DNA of 57,596 nucleotides from Acanthamoeba lenticulata. Taxonomy: Eukaryota > Discosea > Longamoebia > Acanthamoebidae. The notes beneath the pieces were generated by a model, which worked only from the letters and a program-made list of their open reading frames with translations, was not told the origin of the DNA and did not search any database. Within the stretch, counting starts at the first letter, position 1; the number at the start of each line of letters is the position of its first letter. The stretch spans positions 1 to 57,596 of the forward strand of contig NAVB01001088.1 in assembly GCA_002179805.1 (NCBI GenBank), read 5' to 3'. The position numbers and the translations under genes were made by a program. Positions 10,720-21,601 of the stretch are shown here, piece after piece.

Positions 10720-12525
10720 TTAGAGGGGGCCCGTGCGCTTGAGACCCGCGCGGAAGTTCATCTCGGGCGCAGGGCCGGTGGCCGCCTTCGGGGCCTGTAT
10801 GTGCGTGCAAGAGGGAGAAGTGATGAGCGCCTCATTCGTCATCGTCACAAGTGGGTGGTGAAGGCACCTTGTAACGTCCGGACACGGTCTTGTCGGCGCC
10901 GGGCGTGTTGAGGCTCTTGAGGCCCGATCGGAAGTCGGGCGTGGCGGCCTGCGCAGCCGGCTGTGTCGTCGGCTGCAGCGGCGTCGTGTTGGCGCGCCGC
11001 AGCGTGAAGTTGATGCCCGGGGCGGGGGTCGACTCTGCCGCCGGAGCGTCTTCAGCGCCAGCAGCCGCCGGGGGCTGGGCCTTGCGCAGGGTCACATTCA
11101 GCCCAGGTGAGGGAGTCGCGCTGGCGCTGCACACATCATGTCAGAAAAGTCTGTAAACTGCTGAGAAAGAGAGAAACAACGTACGACGAAGCTTCGCCCG
11201 AAGGGGCCGGAGCCGTGGACTTCTTGAGGCCAGCCCTAAAGTCGATGCTGGTGGGGCCGGGAGAAGCGTCGCTTGCGGCAGCCTCGGAACCGGCTGCGGA
11301 GCGCGGGGAGAGGTTCGTGGAACGGAGGTTGATCAGGTTCTGCGCCGCCGAGCGGTTGGCATCGGCTTGCTCCTTGGTGATGCGTCCCGACTTGGTCCTG
11401 TGCCGCAATCCCGATCAGCCTTCTTCCTTTCCGCGCAAAGAATGACCCAAGAAGTGGGGAACGAACCTCACACCAGGCGCCGACCTGAGGCCGCCACGCT
11501 TGGCCGCAGCCATCGCAGCGATCGAGGTGCCTGCAAGCAAACACACATCAGAATCGACCGCACGCGAGGGCGATGGGAGTGGGGGCGCTTCATTCGTACC
11601 ACCACCGCCGCCACCGCCACCGCCGCCACCGGAGGAGGCCTTGTCGCTGGTGGTGACCGGGCCGCTCTTGTCCACGGTGACCGCCTTCTTGAGCTTGCCC
11701 TTGCTGAACCCCTCGATGGCGTTGAGCAGGCCGGCTCTCGGGTCCGCGGCGCCGCCACGGGCAGGCTGTCCTCCCCGCCCCAAAATTCAACAATGAGCGA
11801 CCGTCGCTTTCATTTTCTTTGGGGAGGGGGGGACGGAATGGAGCGTACGCCGGCGGACGGGGGAGGCGGAGGAGGCGGGCCACCGGCGGGCGGGGGCGGC
11901 GGGGGAGGACCGCCGGCCGCGGGCGGAGGCGGGGGAGCGGGCGCGGCAGGTGCGGGGGGAGGCGGGGGCGGAGCTGCGCACGACGTTGTGAGGAATACGT
12001 GGTGAGAAAAAGAACGAAGGCCAAGGCCAAAAGAACGAAAACGCGAGGGAACAGAGGGGGAAGACGCTTACCGGCACCACCACCGCCGCCCGACTGGGCC
12101 TCGCGAAGCTGCATCTCGAGCTCCACCACCTTTGCCTGCAGCTTCGCGCTGGTCTCCTTCTCGGCAGCCAGAGCCGCCTGCATATCACGCCGCGAGCCCC
12201 ATGGATGTGAGGCATAGGAGAGGAGGGGAGCAAAAGCGGCGAGAGTCTGCAAAAGGAGGAAAATGAGGGACCTCGAGCTCTGCGATGCGCTCTTCAAAGA
12301 CGCTGAGATCGACTTCAACCAACTCAGTTTCTTCCTCATCGCCCTCGATCTCAACCTCTGTGGCGTTTATTGTCAGCACGCAAGTCAAGGCACGCTCGCC
12401 TCTCGTCGTCGCTCTCCGACACAAGCGCGCAAACCAACGACAAAAGGAGGAGAGCTCCCCAGCGGGGTGTGGTACGCACCAACTTCGGGCGTGGTAGCGG
12501 CTACTTCTTCGGGAGCGTTCTCCAT
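10720..12525 (-). CDS. Polyproline-WH2 actin regulator (WIP/verprolin-like) with FRxGLK repeats
   Basis: Actin-binding protein built from short modules. ATG at 12525-12523 opens MENAPEEVAATTPEV; an acidic helix (LSVFEERIAELE, about 12285) and a coiled coil (SAKLQAKVVELEMQL, about 12130) follow. A polyproline exon (11850-11965) has several P5-P7 runs of the type that bind profilin or SH3 domains. Then comes a WH2 segment LLNAIEGFSKGKLKKAVT (about 11735-11680), very close to the verprolin/WIP form, and a Gly run. The C-terminal half carries DFRAGLKK (about 11240), GLNVTLRK, GINFTLRR and DFRSGLKS (about 10920). The reading frame of that exon hits a stop at 10834-10832. A GT-AG intron (10867-10795) instead joins YK to a 25-codon final exon (10794-10720) ending NFRAGLKRTGPL, a third repeat, so I place the stop at 10722-10720. 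The family name is by analogy; the motifs are directly visible. Confidence 0.8.
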
Positions 12526-12911
12526 CTTTGTGAGATGCAACTGGCAGACGGTGCAGACTGTTGTGTGGCTTCTTCTTCCTTGTCTCCTTGGTCTGGTGTG
12601 CGTGTCTGACACACGGCTTGGCTGGTTGTGCGGCACGCAGCCCTTCGGGACAACCAACCAGGCCCAGCCACTGCCTGCCAAATGAAATGAAGGCGGAGTA
12701 CGAAAGCCCCGATTTTGCCAAACAATTTTTTGCATGTTTGTTCACTTTTTGTATTTGGCTCAGAAAAAAGAAAAAGTCACTAAATAAATCAGGGGCCACA
12801 ACAGCACGAGAAAGAACAGGAGAATCTACAAAACGGGGGCGACGGTGTGGTGCGTCGTGGTGCTTGGAGGATCAAAAAAAAGTCGGGGGGGGGGTCCGCA
12901 GGGCGCAGCGG
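12526..12911. other. Intergenic: 3' flank of RhoGEF-FYVE gene and promoter side of WH2 gene
   Basis: This is 386 bp between two minus-strand genes. It holds A/T-rich stretches at 12720-12790 and a run of ten G at 12885-12894. No minus-strand AATAAA was found. I see no RNA gene or convincing coding exon. Confidence 0.5.
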
Positions 12912-15900
12912 CTAGTCCTCCAACGTGGCGGCCGCTTTGGCGGCCTCGAGGGCGATGCCCATGTGCAATTTGGCACGCTCTACACCGATCGACATGCGGT
13001 GCTGCCGGAAACTGCTTACGCCCGCCGACACCGCGTCAGTCATAACGACGATCGCGCGCGTTGATCACGATGGAAGGCGGGGGGAAGGCACCTGGCGCGG
13101 TTGAGGGCCGGCGCGGCTAGCGGGCTGGTGGACGGGTTGGCCGAGCCGAGGAGGCTGAGGACGGGCGAGGCACTCATGCGCACGGACAAGTGGCCCTGCT
13201 GCCAGTCTTGGCCCGCGCGCCGTGGCGAGGACTTGGTCCGCTCCGGCGCGGGCTGCGCCGCCGTCGCGCTGCTACTGCTGGCGAGGGGCGTGCGGGCGCT
13301 GGCCGCTTCGCTGTTGGCCTGCTTAGGCTTTTCGTCCTGCTGTTCCGACGTAGGCTGTGGTGGCGAGCAGTTCTCTGTCGATCGAGAGTGATCGGCCTTC
13401 TTGTCCGCCGCCGCCGCCGCCGCCGCCGACGTTGTTGTTGTTGTTGTTGTTGGCAAGCGCTCACCAGATTCGTCCACTGTAGGCTGCGCTGGGCCGCTTC
13501 CCTCTGCTGGAGGAGGGCAACAAGAGATTCAGATTGTCAGCCGTTGTGCAGAGAGCGTGCGGCGGGCTGACGTACCGGCGGCCTCGGTCGGCGGGAGCTC
13601 GCCCGACGACTTGCCTTCGGACGAGGGCGGCGGAGAGGGCACCAGCTCCACGGGCTCGAAGAAGAGGCCCTCCATCGTCGACCTGGGTGACTTGCCGCTC
13701 CTGCCTCACAGAGAAACACGCGCGGGACCAGTTGAGGAGGGGAAGGCGAGGCCTGCGAGGGCGGGGAAGGCGTACACGGGGCGCTTGTGGTCGTCGGACC
13801 GCCAGGAGAGGAGGGTGCCCAGCTTGTCCCTCTTCCTCTCCTTCTCCTTGCGCTTGCTGGAGGGTTTCTTCTTGGCCTTCTTCTCCTTTTCTTTCTCCTT
13901 TTCCTTCTCCTTGTCGTCGCCCTCGCCCTCATCCGCGTCGGCATCGTCCCGAGGCGTCTCGTCCTGCGCGCCGGCCTCGGGGTCTTGGTCCTCGTCCGCG
14001 CCTAAGAGGTCCGACCAGCAGAGCACGCGATGAGTTGGTGATGAGTGGCGGAGAAGGAGAAGGAGGAGCGGAGTACCAGCGCCCTCCTTGGACTGGATCC
14101 AGCTGTAGCAGAACGTGCACACCCGCACGGGCTTCTCCGTCCGCAGTTTGGAGAGCCGCACCCGCTTGGAGCTGCAGCTCCCGCACACCACCTTCCCGCA
14201 ATTGCTGCTCCACGCCATTGGCCATTGGGGGCCAGGTGAGGACCAAGCATGCCGCCACCGGCCCTTCTCCGCGTGTGCGCGCGGCCGTACCGGCAGTGGT
14301 GCCTGCGCCGAATGACCGTGAAGGGGATGGAGCACGTCTGGCAGTCGTTGGCCTTGTGGTCCGGAATCCAGACGGGCGCCCTGCAAGGGAGGAAGAGGGG
14401 GTGCTGGTGAGGACGCAGAGCAAATAGAGAAAAAGATTGGAGGATGGAGAGGGTATGGAGACCCTTCGTCTTCGCTCGGGAGAACGCCCTCGGGGGCAAA
14501 GGCGGCGAGCTGCTGGCGGAGGTCGGTCATCCACGCCTCCTTCTCCTCCTGAGAGCGCCCGTACACGGTGAACGACTTTTCCGAGCTGCCGAGCGCCAAC
14601 CCAACGACGCGTCAGCCACCACCAGACGAGGCTCACTTGGGCGGGGAGGAGGAGGAGGGGGGAGGCCATGCCTGATGATCTGGAAGGCGTATTTCTCGTC
14701 GCCCGAGTCGGGGATGTCGCGCACTTTGAAGGTGTCGCGGTTCTTCTCTCCCTGGCGGCCGCTGCCAAACTGGATGAGGCGGTGGAAGGTGTACTTGTTG
14801 CTGCCCGTCGACGCCTCGCGCGTGTAGACCGACGCCTTTTCGACCTTGTCGGCGCCCACGAGCGAGCCGTAGACGAGGGCGTCGTTGAACAGGAAGAACC
14901 ATCGCTTCTTCGGCACCTGCGCGGGTCCAATCAGAGGAGGCCCTCGGAGGGCGTGATGGCCATCACGGGACAAGGAAGGCCCGGGGGGGGGGGGTGACGT
15001 GCCTTGCGGCAGATCTTGATGAGAGGCCCCTCGCGCACAAACACGCGGCCCTCTTTCACGAGGCACTTGACGTTGCCGATGAAGGAGGCCTGGATCTTGT
15101 ACATCTTGAGGAAGTTCTCCTCCTTGTCCATCTGGGCGTCGACTTCATTGGCGATCCGAGTGATCTGCGACGACGTCGACGGGAGCGTGTGCGTGAGTCC
15201 AATGCCAAATTTGGGGAGCGACACGCAGGTGGGCGCGCACCTCGGCCACGGCCTGCACCAAGTTCTGGTAGTCGGGGTGGTCCTCTGCTGATCGTTTTCG
15301 CAAGTCCTGCGCAGGTGTGTCGCGCCCCAACGCAAAAGGGCTGTGAGTACGACACACTACCGGGGAGGAGCTGCATCAAGACGCAGGCGGGAGAGGAGGG
15401 TGAGATGAACCTCAAGAAGCATCTGGTAGCGCGGGATGCGCTGGACGGGCTGGATGAGGAGCCCCAGCAGGTCTAACCGTCGGGCCTCCATGGGACCCTC
15501 AGTTTTGGCCTTGATCGCCTGCTCGCGCGAGAAAAAGAATGTCATGAGCTCGGAGAACTTGTTGGGCGGAGGCGTCCTGGGAATAAAAGAGAGAGAGAGA
15601 GAGAGCGAAGAGGCACCTCGCAAAAGCTGATGAAGGGGGCTTTTTTGCCAAACTTGGACACCGTGAGGATCGAGGTCTTGTGATGAGCCACGTACTCCAT
15701 GTACATGTTCAATTGCGGCACCTGTGCATCCCCCGCGGGCAGGTGAGTCCAGCACACGGAGAGAGCGGCAGAGGAGGGACGCAGTAACCCTCTAAGGCAA
15801 AACGTAATAGCAACATCGCTATAAACCATCACCACAATCATCACCATTACAAAAACCCCAGACGACGACGTGTAATGCGCGCAGGCAGGCACGAGCAACG

Positions 15901-16785
15901 GCAAATACCAACCATCTCCAAAAAGATGTGTCCGATGCACTGTGTGGGCGACCAGTTCCGCCCGATCGCCTCCTGTGAATTCACGGTAGGAGACAACACC
16001 GTGTGAGTACACACGATGCGCTGCGACAGCAGAACCAACAAGAGGTGACGAAGAGGGAGTGGTGGCTGACCTCGAGTCGCGCGAGCAGCTGGAAGTTTAT
16101 CTTGTGGAGGTCCTCCAATTTGGAGAACATATCTGGTATCTTCTTTGCCGGCACGACCGCTTCACTCTTCTTCTCGGCCAGCTTTTTCAATGGCACCAAG
16201 TATTCCTTCAAGGACGAACCACGTTTCATTCTTCAAGTGAGCGAAAACAGCCCAAAAAATGAAAATAAAACCAAAAATGAAGTTGAACAAAGAACGAAAG
16301 CGTAACGAGACAGGAAGGCGGTCACGTACATCCATGACAAACTGGAGTACAACAACATACTTGCGTTCGGTGGTCAATATTTCAAGCGCAATCTTGTCAC
16401 GTCGTTCCACGAAGCGGTCCTTGAACTCGACCGGCGTGCGGGGGGAGGCGGCCGGGGAGCTGTCGGGCGTGGTGCTCGCTGTTGTTGGTGTGAGCAGCCC
16501 TTCCTGTGAATGGCTGCCGTTTTGCGACTGGGTCAGCTGGAGGTTGAGATGTAGCTTGTCCTTGGTGGACTCTGTGCTGTCTCCTTCCCCTCCATCCAAC
16601 TCTTGCTCCGTTTCGGTGTCGTTGAGATCGCTGGCGTTCAAGCTTTCGTCAGGTTTTTCCGCGCCCAACGAATTAATCGGTGGTTCGACGGCTATATGAG
16701 GAAGAGGTTGAGATGTTGGCGATTCGTGTTGTGGAGATGGCACGTGCTCTTCCCCTTTGGGCTGGCTAACCAAGCCATCCGCCAT
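12912..16785 (-). CDS. RhoGEF (DH)-PH-FYVE guanine nucleotide exchange factor
   Basis: FGD-like activator of Rho/Cdc42 GTPases that can bind PI3P membranes. ATG at 16785-16783 opens MADGLVSQPKGEE, followed by an acidic Ser/Thr-rich head. The DH domain runs over about 16420-15050, with ALEILTTERKYVVVLQ, the LEDLHKINFQLLARLE helix, and LLIQPVQRIPRYQMLL (about 15450), the signature helix of RhoGEFs. The PH domain runs over about 15050-14545, with KKRWFFLFNDALVYG and a final EKEAWMTDLRQQL helix. The FYVE finger spans 14370-14110 and has all three signatures: WIPD, RRRHHCR and RVCTFC. The tail has a Lys/Glu block (about 13910-13840), then a Ser/Ala-rich region with polyAla and polyThr runs (13455-13400). 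A short last exon ends LEAAKAAATLED with stop at 12914-12912. The last junction is chosen because it alone keeps frame to that end. Confidence 0.88.
13399..13452 (-). repeat. Coding GCC/GTT trinucleotide run (polyThr-polyAla)
   Basis: On the sense strand, seven or so ACA/ACG-type Thr codons are followed by consecutive GCG Ala codons, giving a TTTTTTT-SAAAAAAA stretch in the tail of the RhoGEF-FYVE protein. The run is in frame and lies in a low-complexity region, so length variation would be tolerated. Confidence 0.8.
14983..14994. repeat. Run of twelve G in an intron
   Basis: Homopolymer G12 on the + strand (C12 in the sense of the RhoGEF-FYVE gene), inside the intron between the DH-PH linker exon and the PH exon. 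It is one of about ten G or C runs of 10-12 bp in this window, all but one of which are intronic. Confidence 0.85.
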
Positions 16786-17099
16786 GCGAATGTGTGTGAT
16801 TGTGAGGAAAACCCCTTCTTTTTCTATGAATGAGTACGGTGATCTGAGTTGGTGAACGGCGCCTAATATGCCCAAGAGGAGTACGAACTAAAGCCCGACG
16901 TTTCCAGATGAGGGGCCTAAGGGCAGGCCAAGCGGCACAATAAATAAAATAACAGATAATACGACCCTTTTAATTTGCGAGAAGGCGAAGCAGTTTTGCG
17001 ACCTCGTCATTTCTGGTATCATTTCTTCACCTTTTCTTTGAGGTGGGAAGATTTGGTCGTGGCGGAACTCGATTTGGCGCCAAACCATCACCCCCAGCC
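16786..17099. promoter_or_regulatory. Divergent intergenic promoter region (RhoGEF-FYVE / WD40 gene)
   Basis: This is 314 bp between two start codons on opposite strands. It contains an A/T-rich island at 16938-16975 and an E2F-like palindrome at 17073-17084. No open exon or RNA gene was recognised. Confidence 0.5.
17073..17084. promoter_or_regulatory. E2F-like palindromic site TTTGGCGCCAAA
   Basis: A perfect 12-bp palindrome that reads TTTGGCGC on both strands, matching the E2F/DP consensus TTTSSCGC. It ends 16 bp before the ATG of the nuclear WD40 gene and about 290 bp from the RhoGEF-FYVE ATG. The match is seen in the sequence; E2F binding is inference. Confidence 0.5.
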
Positions 17100-20000
17100 A
17101 TGGTGCGTCCCACACCACTCTTGCGTTAGTCCGACCCGGCTAGAGGCTTAGGTCTAGTTTCTGATAGCTCTCAACTTGTTTGTACCCCAATTTTTGTTTC
17201 TCCCAGCAGAGTCTGTACGCAGATGAGAACATTGATTTCGAGGAAGATGGTGTGAGCAGTGATCAAACTGCAGCTGCTCCTTCTTCACGTCGCAGGGCAG
17301 CCTCCAAGGCCAAACCAAAAGAAGAAGAAGACCAAGAGCCCGAAGATGAGGACGAAGATGAGGACGAAGAAGAGGAGGAAGAAGACGACGAGGAGGAAGA
17401 CGAGTATGACGCACTGGAAGACGACGGCGACAATGGAGCCAAGAAGCGAAGAAAGACGACCAAGAAGGCAGCGCCCAAGTCCAAGGCCAAAGCCAAAACG
17501 TGCGTCATTCCACCGCTTGCAACTAAGCATGCCTCAAACGCGGTGTGTGTTGACGCTGCCCGTCTCTCGGTCGTGCGGCTCGTTGGTTTGTTTCTTGGGT
17601 GGGTGATGCTTGTGGGTCGGACACGTGTCTTCTTCTCGTCCCAGTTCTGCCGGCAAGGGGCGCGCTGCCTCCACCGCCGCTACCACCACAGACATACCAC
17701 CCGAGCTGATGAGGCGCTCGTCACGTCAGGTGAACAAGCCCTTGCGATACGCGCAGGACACCGGCACGCCCACTCTCCTCCCGTGTGTCGTGTCTCGCGC
17801 GCCTCGTCCTGACCGCGGCCTGCGTCTGCAGACGATGACAAGAAAAAGGAGGATAAGGCCAAGTCGGGCAACACGAGCGCCAAGCCCACCACCACTGCGC
17901 AGAGGGGCACCAAGCGAACGCGCGCCGCCGCCGCCGCTGCTGCTGCCGAGGCGCAGCCTGATCCGCCTCAACGACGTGTATGTCACTCTTTCTTCTTGCC
18001 TGCGCTGTGCTGGGTCGCTTCGGCACATGTGTCCTCACCTGTGGTGATGATGACGATGCTGGACAGACCAAGGCCAAGGTGGCCGCCCAGGTCCCGATTT
18101 CCGTGTCCAAGACCGAGGAGGAGGAAGACCTCAACGTGACGTCGTCCGATCAGCCTCCGTCCGCCCTGTCGTCGCCGGTGCGAGAGGCCCAGAAAGCGCC
18201 GCCGGTAGTGGTCAAGGCCGAGGATACGAGCGAAGAGCCGGCGGTGCCGCAGCCGGCGCAACCGCCGGTGGCGGCGGCGCCCAAGGCGCCCGCGGCCAAC
18301 TCCGTCCAGATCCCCGTCTCTCCCGCACGGACCGGGCCCGTGCGCCGCGGCCGAGTCTCCACAAACCGCAAGGTACCTCCTTCCTTCAATGATACTGCTC
18401 TAGTGCGGCCCACCGTTAACACCGGCGTTAACCTTCTATGGAGCAGGCCACGAAGCGGCGGCGCAAGCTCCCGATGCCCCCGTGGGATCCCGGTACCGCC
18501 TTTCTGGGCCGCTCTGCCCAAGCGGCGTAAACTGAAGGCTAACCACAAACATTGTTGGGGCGGCTGGAATGCACGCGCGCAGCGGTCAATGTCAAGCTGG
18601 CGCAGACGTATCCTGACCCTTACTTCAAGGAGACGCCCGGCGCGATCGAATTCATCAACAAGAGGCACCCGGTCAAGCTCCACACGCAGCTGCAGCACCC
18701 GGGCAACGTGTTTGACATGGTGTGGTCCAGCGACGGGCTCATCCTGGCGACGTGCTCGAGCCTCGGGTCGGTGCGGCTGTGGGACACCACCACGTGGAAG
18801 CTCCTCCAGGAGCTGCGGGACGAGGCCGAGGAGAAGATCGAGGAGTTCTACACCATCCGCTTCACGCCCGACAACCAGAAGCTCTTTGCGGCGGGCAAGC
18901 TCAAGCACCGCGACCGCTGGTCCAACGACGACGAAGACAACCAAGTGGCTCCCGGCCCCATCAAGGTGCTCGTCTCGCCAAGGCCTCGTCCTCCCTTGCT
19001 GCCTGTAGAGCGACCCATTTGGCTCACAGCCCCTTGATCACATCACGGGCAGGTGTTCGACGTGGTGTCGGGCAAGGTGCTGGCCAAGCTGGAGGGCCAC
19101 ACGGAAGAGATTCTCTGCATCAAGGCGGTCCGTCACGCACACGCAATTTGCATGCGCGCGCACTCATGTTGGACCGTCTCGAGGGGCGCTGCTGCTGCTG
19201 CTGCTGACACGGGGTCTGATCCATGCAGGTCGTGTTCAAGGAGAAGAACTACCTCTTGTCGGCGTCGCAGGATGGCTACATCATCAAGTGGCACCTGGAC
19301 GACACCTGGACGTACGTCGTGGGCCCAGTCGCGATCCCAGGGCGCCGCCCTGCTCGCGCAAGGAGGGGACTGACCCATGGTGGGGACGGGCGCAGGGTGC
19401 TGGAGGGGACGACGCGCATAGACGAGGAGACGACCAACATGGCCCTCAGCCTGTCGTTCATGCCCAACTGCGGGAACAAGTACTTCATGAGCGCCGCCGA
19501 TGGAGGCGTCAAGATCTACGACTTTGAGAAGGAAGTGGTGCGTTTCGTCTCTCGAATTGTGCTTTTTCTTTTCACTTCTTGTTTTTTTCGGCGCCTGATA
19601 ACCTTGGCGATTGGGACGTGGGCCGCTGGCGGAACAGCTGCTGCAACAGTTCGAGGAGATCTACACGGGCTACTGCGATTGCATCAAGGTGCGGTTCCTG
19701 TGCAGGCTTGCATCAGTTTGGGTTCTTGTTGACTCGGGGGTGGCCGGCTCTCTCTCTCTCTCTCTCTGGCCGGTGGTGGGACTTGCAGTTCATCAACGCG
19801 AAGGAGTACCACAGGAGCGAATTCGAGCACTACCTGGTCACGCGAGGCGTGGAGATGCTTTCCAATTCAGACCCCAACCAACGTGCGCGCTCTCCTTTCC
19901 TCTCTGGGCTTGTCGCTGTTGGGTGGCCCTCGCTCACACTCGCGCATTCCCCTCTTCCTTTCCTTTTCTTTTCCTCTCTCTCTCTTTGCGCACGCGAGGC

Positions 20001-21412
20001 CAGTGCTCCGGAACAATTCGTGCCACCTGTGGAAGCTAACGGTGCCCGACAAGCCCCTCAAATCGGCGGAGAACGCCTTCCGCCTCGAGCGAGTCCGCAC
20101 CTTCTCCCATGCCAGGTACGCCACACCCAAACACTCCCACCTTCTCGAGGCTGCTGCCTTGGCTCACCAACACGTTCGTCTTCTTTTTATTATCGTTGTC
20201 GTTGTTGTTTGGGACCACGTACAGCTATTTTGCCAATTCGTGGCCAGCCCACATCACGTCCAACGGCCGTTATCTCGTACGTGACGAGCTGATGCGGAGC
20301 CATCGTGAGCCTCGACCGTGTGCGCTGACCTGTGGTGATGACCTCTGGTGGTGGTGGGGCTTGTAGGCGGCGCCGACTTCGCAAGGTGAAGTGTTCATTT
20401 GGAATCTGCGCACGGGAGACCTGGCCTCCATCATGTCCGACCACGAAGACCGGGAGACCCGCGACATCTTGTTTCACCCGATGCGGCCCATCCTCCTCAC
20501 CTGCTGCGATGGTGCGCTCTGTGCCATCTGATCAGATCCTCCCTCAGTCAGGCCACTCACCGGCGGCGGTGGCGGCGGTGGCGCATAGATTCGACCGTCA
20601 AAGTTTACATGCAGGATGAGCGCGACGAGAAGGCGATCATCGAGACCGTGGACCTGGACGGGGAGATCGACATCGAGGGCGAGCTCGCCGACGGCGAGGG
20701 CGAGCCGCTTTCGCTGGTGACGGGCGTGCCCGAGGAGGAGAGCGAGGCCGACGAGGGCGCGGCCGACGAGGGCAACCACCAGCAGGCGCCCCAGCAGCGG
20801 GGCGGTGCGCGAGGCGGCAGCCGACGAAACAGCGGCGGCACCGCGCGGGCCAGGCGGGAGCAGCCGATCATAATCAAGAAGCGGATGCGGATCGAAGACG
20901 AGCTCGAGGCCGAGTTCGGGGACGAGGCCTGGGCGACGACCCCGGGCGCCGAGGGGGAGATCGACGTGGAGGAGGCCGACAAGGAGTGGATCAAGATCGA
21001 GAAGGAGTGGCAAAAGATCGAGGACCACTACCAGAAGATCGAGCGCGAGTGGTCCGAGATCAAGAAGGAGCGCAAGCGGATGGAGCGCGACCGCGTGACG
21101 CTGCGAAAGCTCAAAGAGAGCGCTGGCGTGCCGCTCACGCCCGCCGATCTGGCTCCCGCCTCCACAACCACCGCCGCCACCACCACGACGACTCCTACGC
21201 CTGCCCCCGCTTCGTCTGCCGCTCCTGATGCCACGACGGCGTCCCAGCCGCAGCCGTCCGAGGCGCAGCCGAGCGCAAGCAGCGTCCCGCCGGCGGTGGC
21301 GAAGGCCGAGCCGGAGAGCCCGCTGATGCAGGTGGATGTCAATGGCGCTCCGGCGGCAGCGGCGCAGGCAAGTGGGGTGACGCCCATGGAAACCGACGAA
21401 GGGCGGGCCTAA
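17100..21412 (+). CDS. Nuclear WD40-repeat protein with acidic and basic N-terminus
   Basis: I read the ATG at 17100-17102 as a mini-exon: a 107-bp GT-AG intron (17103-17209) then joins it to SLYADENIDFEEDGVSSDQ, giving M-SLYADEN. The N-terminus carries a long Glu/Asp run (17330-17410), then basic blocks (KKRRKTTKK and RGTKRTR) typical of nuclear localisation. An MPPWDPGTAFLGR exon follows. WD-type repeats begin near 18660 and include VWSSDGLILATCSSLGSVRLWD, KVLAKLEGHTEEILCI, LLSASQDGYIIKWHLD, YFMSAADGGVKIYD, TSQGEVFIWNLRTGD (about 20380-20425) and FHPMRPILLTCCD...STVKVY. The C-terminus has an acidic region, a Gly/Arg patch, an EW-x-KIE coiled coil (20985-21110) and an Ala/Pro/Thr tail. Stop 21410-21412. 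This could be a chromatin-bound scaffold; I do not recognise the exact family. Confidence 0.82.
19748..19767 (+). repeat. (CT)10 dinucleotide tract in an intron
   Basis: A perfect CT run on the sense strand, within the intron that ends about 20 bp later at the FINAKEYHRSEFEHYL exon of the WD40 gene. Its position makes it an extended polypyrimidine tract for the 3' splice site. Confidence 0.8.
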
Positions 21413-21601
21413 CACCTTGTGCCTCCTTTCGTCTCTCTTGAGCAAACACACAAACATTAATGAAAACAACAGCAACACTACAAGCAAGCTCGTCGTTGCT
21501 GTATAGTTTAAATACCCAAACCCGCTCTCTTCTCTTCCCTCTCTTCTCTCCTCTTCTTTACAGCCCTCCAGAAGCGGAGATCCCAACCCGTGTGCGCATC
21601 T

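Noticed and set aside
10832..11134. Stop at 10832 as the end of the WH2 protein
   Set aside because: A GT-AG intron leads to a further exon ending in another copy of the protein's own FRxGLK motif.
11590..12354. 254-codon minus-strand frame through the polyproline region
   Set aside because: It runs across three introns of the WH2 gene; the frames giving clean polyproline, coiled coil and WH2 motifs are different.
20474..21586. 370-codon open frame on the minus strand opposite the WD40 gene C-terminus
   Set aside because: It is Leu/Arg-rich shadow sequence produced by the high GC third-position bias of the + strand gene, whose coiled coil and tail read continuously there.
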